From Bacteroidales bacterium (lineage in GTDB: Bacteria; Bacteroidota; Bacteroidia; Bacteroidales; UBA932), in contig JAEDLO010000024.1 of the NCBI GenBank assembly GCA_016295245.1, forward strand, positions 1 to 19,596: a DNA stretch of 19,596 bases, read 5' to 3'. A model generated the notes under the pieces. It was given only the letters and a program-made list of their open reading frames with translations. It was not told where the DNA came from and ran no database searches. A program made the translations under genes and the position numbers. How positions within the stretch are numbered: position 1 is the first letter of the stretch; every line of letters starts with the position of its first letter. Positions 16,307 to 19,596 of the stretch are shown piece after piece.

Positions 16307-17083
16307 ATGGAAAAAACCTATGCCCTCATTACCGGAGCCAGCTCCGGAATAGGATATCAATATGCCAGAGTGATGGCCCGTAAAGGCTATAACCTGGTGA
16401 TAGTCAGCAACGAGCCTGAAGCTCTTGCCGAAAAGGCCGAAAGCATCCGCAAAGAGTTCGGAGTGGAGGTCGCAGACATCGAAATGGACCTCGGAAAGCA
16501 AAGCGCCGCAAAGAATCTCTATGACAGCTGCAAGGAGCGAGGCCTTGAAATTGAAGTTCTCATCAACAATGCCGGTGTTTACCACGACCGCGACTTCATC
16601 AAAGATTCCGAAGGATTCAACTCATTGATACTCAATCTCCACGTGTACACACCGGCGATGCTGATGTATTACTTCTGCCAGGATATGGTAAAACGCCACA
16701 AGGGCTATGTCCTCAATATGAGCTCCATCACCTCGGATATCGCCGTCCAGAGGCTGGCGACCTATTCGGCGACCAAGGTCTTCCTCAAGAACTTTTCCCG
16801 CTGCACCCACGTCGAACTGCGCCCTGAAGGCGTGAACGTCACCTGTGTGCGCCCGGGCGCCGTTGCGACCGACCTTTACCACCTCTCGCCGGGAGCCCTG
16901 AAGGCAGGCCTGCTGACAGGAGTCATCATCACCCCTGAAAGGCTCGCTGAAAAGGGTGTAAAGGCTATGTTCAAAGGCCGTGCCCGCATCACTCCCGGGC
17001 TGGTCAGCAAGCTGCTCATCGTCCTCGTAAAGATACTCCCTACCTGGTCGCTGAGACTTGTCCGCAAACTCGGCATATTCTAG
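16307..17083 (+). CDS. Short-chain dehydrogenase/reductase (SDR 1)
   Basis: A 258-residue classical SDR oxidoreductase using NAD(P)H. It has TGASSGIG at 9-16 (dinucleotide binding), NNAG at 87-90, and catalytic Ser140, Tyr153 and Lys157 (Ser-Tyr spacing of 13 as expected; YSATK). It has a C-terminal extension with ITPERLAEKGVKAMFKG that it shares with SDR 2, so the two are paralogues of one subfamily. It starts the three-gene plus-strand operon; the BaiE-like dehydratase follows after seven bases. In steroid or bile-acid pathways this kind of enzyme (for example BaiA) oxidises or reduces a ring hydroxyl. The general SDR call is safe; the substrate is inferred only from its neighbour. Fatty-acid or sugar ketone reduction are alternatives. 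Confidence 0.9.
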   Translation: MEKTYALITGASSGIGYQYARVMARKGYNLVIVSNEPEALAEKAESIRKEFGVEVADIEMDLGKQSAAKNLYDSCKERGLEIEVLINNAGVYHDRDFIKDSEGFNSLILNLHVYTPAMLMYYFCQDMVKRHKGYVLNMSSITSDIAVQRLATYSATKVFLKNFSRCTHVELRPEGVNVTCVRPGAVATDLYHLSPGALKAGLLTGVIITPERLAEKGVKAMFKGRARITPGLVSKLLIVLVKILPTWSLRLVRKLGIF

Positions 17084-17090
17084 AACAGCA

Positions 17091-17654
17091 ATGACACTCG
17101 AAGAAAGAATCACAAGACTTGAGGATATCGAGGCTATCCGCTACCTTCAGGCGAAATATCAGCGCTGCCTGGACACTCGCGACTTCGACGGCATAGGCGA
17201 ATGCTTCGCCGACGACGTGGTTTCATCCTACGGAAACGGCTCAATGTCCTACAACGGCAAAGAGGCTGTCATAGGGTTCCTTGCAAAGGTGATGACTCTC
17301 CAGATTCCGTCGGCCCACCTCATTCACGGCGGAGAAATCGACATTCTGGACAGTACTCACGCCAAGGCCAAGTGGTACCTTGAGGACCATCTGCTCCACA
17401 AGACCTACCTTATGAAGCTCAACGGAGCCGCCATCTATTACGTCGATTACCGCAAGGAAGACGGCGTTTGGCGCATCACCTCCATAGGCTACGACCGCTG
17501 CTTCGAGTACTTTGAGATGAGAGGGCCCGTCAACCTGCTGACCCTGGGCAAGACCACCTTCCTGAAGGCGGTCAAGAAAGCCGATCCGCAGAGCCTTGGG
17601 AAATGGGGACAGCTCTTCCAGTACAAAACACTCAAGAAGAAAAAGAAGAAATAA
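17091..17654 (+). CDS. NTF2/SnoaL-fold dehydratase resembling BaiE (bile acid 7alpha-dehydratase)
   Basis: A 187-residue protein with an N-terminal helix and a SnoaL/NTF2-like barrel (to ~142). Compared from memory with Clostridium BaiE, the catalytic set lines up. Tyr23, Asp28, His76 and Asp99 correspond to BaiE Tyr30, Asp35, His83 and Asp106 with identical spacing (offset of seven), and Arg136 corresponds to Arg146. Tyr47 matches the pocket residue Tyr54. Shared stretches include MTLEER, DIEAI, RCLD and WYLED. BaiE removes the 7alpha-hydroxyl of a 3-oxo-delta4 bile acid CoA ester. This protein has ~35 extra C-terminal residues ending in seven consecutive lysine-rich positions (LKKKKKK). The ATG at 17091 matches the BaiE start. 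It overlaps the next gene by one base (TAATG). Other NTF2-fold dehydratases or isomerases remain possible. Confidence 0.78.
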   Translation: MTLEERITRLEDIEAIRYLQAKYQRCLDTRDFDGIGECFADDVVSSYGNGSMSYNGKEAVIGFLAKVMTLQIPSAHLIHGGEIDILDSTHAKAKWYLEDHLLHKTYLMKLNGAAIYYVDYRKEDGVWRITSIGYDRCFEYFEMRGPVNLLTLGKTTFLKAVKKADPQSLGKWGQLFQYKTLKKKKKK

Positions 17655-18550
17655 TGAACTGCCTGCTCCTCTACTACACAGGAACATTTAATACCAGATA
17701 CGTTACTGACAAGCTCCAGACAAGGCTCCAGGCCCTCGGCTGGAATGTTGACAGATACGAAATAGATCCGACCAACAACGAAAGGCTGGATTTCTCCCGC
17801 TATGACATACTCGGGCTCGGCTACCCCATCTACGGCTACTGCGCTCCCTGGCCTTTCCTGAAATTCATCCGCAAACAGAAATTTCCCAAAGGCCTCAAGG
17901 CCTTCATATACAAGAACTCAGGCGAAACCGAAAAGGCCAACGACGCCTCTTCGAAGTACTTTCTGCGCAAGCTCAGATGGGACGGGGTCAAGGTGAAGAA
18001 CGAATACCATTTCGTGATGCCTTACAACATCCACTTCAAGTTCGATGACCAGACTGTCAGGGAAATGCTCGCAATGGACGACAAGCTGATGGACATCCTC
18101 GTCTATGAGGTATCCCACGGTATCCCGAATATGAAGGGTTACAAAATCTGGCCGCGCATCGTTTCAACCGTAGTGTCACGTCCCCAATACATCGGCGGCA
18201 GCGTAAACTCCTTTCTCTACAGGGTTGACCCTGAAAAGTGCATCAACTGCGACCTGTGCATCAAGCGCTGTCCTACCAAGAACATTTACCGCAACGGAAA
18301 GGGTGAAATCCGCTTCCACCACAATTGCCTGATGTGTATGAGATGCTCACTGTACTGCCCGAAGGACGCAATCTACATCGGTTTCCTCGAAGAGTGGGGA
18401 TGGAAGGTCAACGGAGGTTACAACTTCAAGAAAATCGAACAGATGGAGCTCAAGCCCGTCATCAACAAAGACACCAAGGGCTTCTTCAAGTGCTACATCG
18501 AGACCTACGACAACATCAACAGGCGCCACAAGGAAATCTTCGGCGAATAG
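17654..18550 (+). CDS. EFR1-type flavodoxin-ferredoxin fusion protein
   Basis: A 298-residue soluble electron-transfer protein. The N-terminal ~150 residues are flavodoxin-like, opening with the FMN phosphate loop LYYTGTFNTR at ~5-14 (usual form SGTGNT) and GLGYPIYGYCAPW near 55-67. The C-terminal part carries two [4Fe-4S] motifs: Cys196 onward (CINCDLCIKRCP) and Cys225 onward (CLMCMRCSLYCP). This arrangement defines the EFR1 family of anaerobes. Its ATG shares a base with the dehydratase stop (TAATG), so translation is coupled. It may deliver low-potential electrons to a partner reductase; the Old Yellow Enzyme facing it across the gap is a reasonable but unproven candidate. It converges on SDR 2 with three bases between stop codons. 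Confidence 0.88.
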   Translation: MNCLLLYYTGTFNTRYVTDKLQTRLQALGWNVDRYEIDPTNNERLDFSRYDILGLGYPIYGYCAPWPFLKFIRKQKFPKGLKAFIYKNSGETEKANDASSKYFLRKLRWDGVKVKNEYHFVMPYNIHFKFDDQTVREMLAMDDKLMDILVYEVSHGIPNMKGYKIWPRIVSTVVSRPQYIGGSVNSFLYRVDPEKCINCDLCIKRCPTKNIYRNGKGEIRFHHNCLMCMRCSLYCPKDAIYIGFLEEWGWKVNGGYNFKKIEQMELKPVINKDTKGFFKCYIETYDNINRRHKEIFGE

Positions 18551-18553
18551 GCC

Positions 18554-19360
18554 CTATTTCTGAAAACGCATCATCTTCCTGCGGACAAAGCGCTCCAGGC
18601 AGGAAGGAAGATGCATCATCAGCGGAATCAGCGGCTTGAACCACCAGTCCGGCACCACAAGCTTCCTGCCCCTGAAAAGGGCTTTGAGGCCCTTGTGGGC
18701 GCAGCGGCGCGGAGTAATCAGCACACCCAGCTTCACGCCCAGATTCTGGAGTCTCTTGCTAAGACCGTACATATCCGTGGCTATTCCCGCAGGGCAGACG
18801 GCCGTCACATAGACGCCCTTTTCGCGCAGCTCCTTCGCGAAGGCGACTGAAAAGTTGCGCACGAAAGCTTTGGTGGCGCTGTACAGCGACAGTCCCGGGA
18901 AGGGCATCCAAATCGAGTAGGATGACATATTGAGGATGTATCCCGCGCCCCGCAGCGCCATCTGAGCGCCATACAGGCGGCACAGCCTGACAAGCGTGAG
19001 GTTGTGAAGGGTGAGCATAGTGGCGATCTTCTCGTCAGAAGTCGCCGTCACGTCGCAGAAGTTGAAGATTGCGGCGTTGTTTACGAGCACGTCCACATCT
19101 ATCCCCTGCCCTTGGGTGAAGGCAAACACGGCATCGGCGGCTTCCGGCTTTGAGAGGTCGCAGAGGAAGCAGTCAAGCTGCAACTCGGGGAAGGCGGCGC
19201 CGATTTCGCCGGCTGCGTCAAAAATATTCCGCCCGCGTCCCACGAGCACGAGATTATAGCCCGCCTCCGCGAGGAGCTGGGCATACTGACGCCCCAAGCC
19301 CCTGGCGGCACCCGTCACGAGAGCTGTTCTCGAGCCCCTCTTTTTGAGACTGTATCCCAT
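18554..19360 (-). CDS. Short-chain dehydrogenase/reductase (SDR 2)
   Basis: A 268-residue classical SDR with TGAARGLG at 16-23 and catalytic Ser147, Tyr160 and Lys164 (YSATK). The usual NNAG is NNAA at 94-97. GRGR after the second strand (41-44) suggests NADP(H) preference. The C-terminal half matches SDR 1 in layout (ITPRRCAHKGLKALFRG), so they are paralogues on opposite strands. The ATG at 19360 is chosen because the family start lies there; an in-frame start at 19483 would overlap the Old Yellow Enzyme gene. It begins five bases after that gene's stop, so the reductase and dehydrogenase form an operon. The C-terminus (WFKPLIPLMMHLPSC) is hydrophobic and could touch the membrane. Substrate unknown. 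Confidence 0.9.
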   Translation of the reverse strand: MGYSLKKRGSRTALVTGAARGLGRQYAQLLAEAGYNLVLVGRGRNIFDAAGEIGAAFPELQLDCFLCDLSKPEAADAVFAFTQGQGIDVDVLVNNAAIFNFCDVTATSDEKIATMLTLHNLTLVRLCRLYGAQMALRGAGYILNMSSYSIWMPFPGLSLYSATKAFVRNFSVAFAKELREKGVYVTAVCPAGIATDMYGLSKRLQNLGVKLGVLITPRRCAHKGLKALFRGRKLVVPDWWFKPLIPLMMHLPSCLERFVRRKMMRFQK

Positions 19361-19365
19361 CAGGA

Positions 19366-19596
19366 CTATTTGATTTTGTCGATCTCCTTCCAGAGTTTCG
19401 CCGGAATCTGGTCTGCGCAGTTGTGGCAGCAGATCATCTTGTCGGAATACATCCTGGCCATACAGTAATCGCGATGGTCGCATTTGCTGCGGGTATTCAT
19501 ATCACCCTCGCGCAGTTTTTGGACGAAGAGCGGGTCGTTGACCAGGGCTCTGGCAATCTGAACACACTCGAAGCCCTCGTCGAGCACCTTTTCGAT
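19366..19596 (-). CDS. Old Yellow Enzyme family NADH:flavin oxidoreductase (partial, C-terminal 76 residues)
   Basis: The frame enters from the right edge and ends at TAG (19368-19366). The visible part has QIARALVNDPLFVQKLREGD, typical of the last strand and helix of the FMN-binding barrel of Old Yellow Enzymes. A Cys-rich tail follows (KCDHRDYC, RMYSDKMICCHNC). It ends shortly afterwards, so it appears to be the single-domain type and not the FAD-containing BaiCD/dienoyl-CoA reductase type. Such enzymes reduce activated C=C bonds in enones. It is followed by SDR 2 after five bases. The missing N-terminal portion prevents a finer call. Confidence 0.82.
   Translation of the reverse strand: MEKVLDEGFECVQIARALVNDPLFVQKLREGDMNTRSKCDHRDYCMARMYSDKMICCHNCADQIPAKLWKEIDKIK

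Noticed and set aside
18545..18560. AATAGG/CCTATT inverted repeat as a bidirectional terminator
   Set aside because: The arms are six bases with only one base between them and no T tract, so a stable hairpin is unlikely.
19361..19483. N-terminal extension of SDR 2
   Set aside because: It overlaps the Old Yellow Enzyme C-terminus in another frame and lies before the normal SDR start.

Overview
The window looks like the chromosome of a gut-type, anaerobic Bacteroidales member (Bacteroidota) with moderately high GC. The main evidence is a repeated Bacteroidota-style -7 promoter box (TAnnTTTG) in every sizeable intergenic gap. Tightly packed lipoprotein, sensor-kinase and CE1-type esterase genes fit the same picture. 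No rRNA, tRNA, CRISPR array, insertion sequence or attachment site was seen, and no gene-free stretch exceeds about 140 bases.

Layout. (1) 1-2526: divergent uronate catabolism genes, with altronate dehydratase (uxaA, minus, cut by the left edge) and tagaturonate reductase (uxaB, plus), ending in a strong terminator. (2) 2665-6140: three tandem, mutually related secreted esterases, each a short beta-sandwich domain followed by an alpha/beta-hydrolase, with their own promoter. Next to uxaAB they suggest use of plant cell-wall polysaccharide such as pectin. (3) 8548-6147, minus: pyruvate kinase translationally coupled to a lipoprotein HSL-type esterase. (4) 8624-14104, plus: two paralogous membrane histidine kinases with substrate-binding-protein-like sensor domains, overlapping each other, followed by an APH-fold small-molecule kinase. 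No response regulator is visible. (5) 16239-14120, minus: hypA, hypB and a multi-cluster iron-sulfur protein, with no hydrogenase in view. (6) 16307-18550, plus: an SDR dehydrogenase, an NTF2-fold dehydratase strongly resembling BaiE (bile acid 7alpha-dehydratase), and a flavodoxin/ferredoxin fusion (EFR1 type). Facing it on the minus strand (19596-18554) are the C-terminus of an Old Yellow Enzyme and a second SDR related to the first.

Region 6 is the most interesting part. SDR, BaiE-like dehydratase, OYE and a dedicated low-potential electron carrier are the kinds of chemistry used to oxidise, dehydrate and reduce a steroid or bile-acid ring. Five to six BaiE catalytic or pocket residues can be lined up, four of them with exactly the same spacing. 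The CoA ligase, CoA transferase and transporter of a classical bai operon are not in the window, so the substrate is unknown. A steroid, bile-acid or other cyclic enone pathway in a Bacteroidales genome is a hypothesis, not a conclusion.
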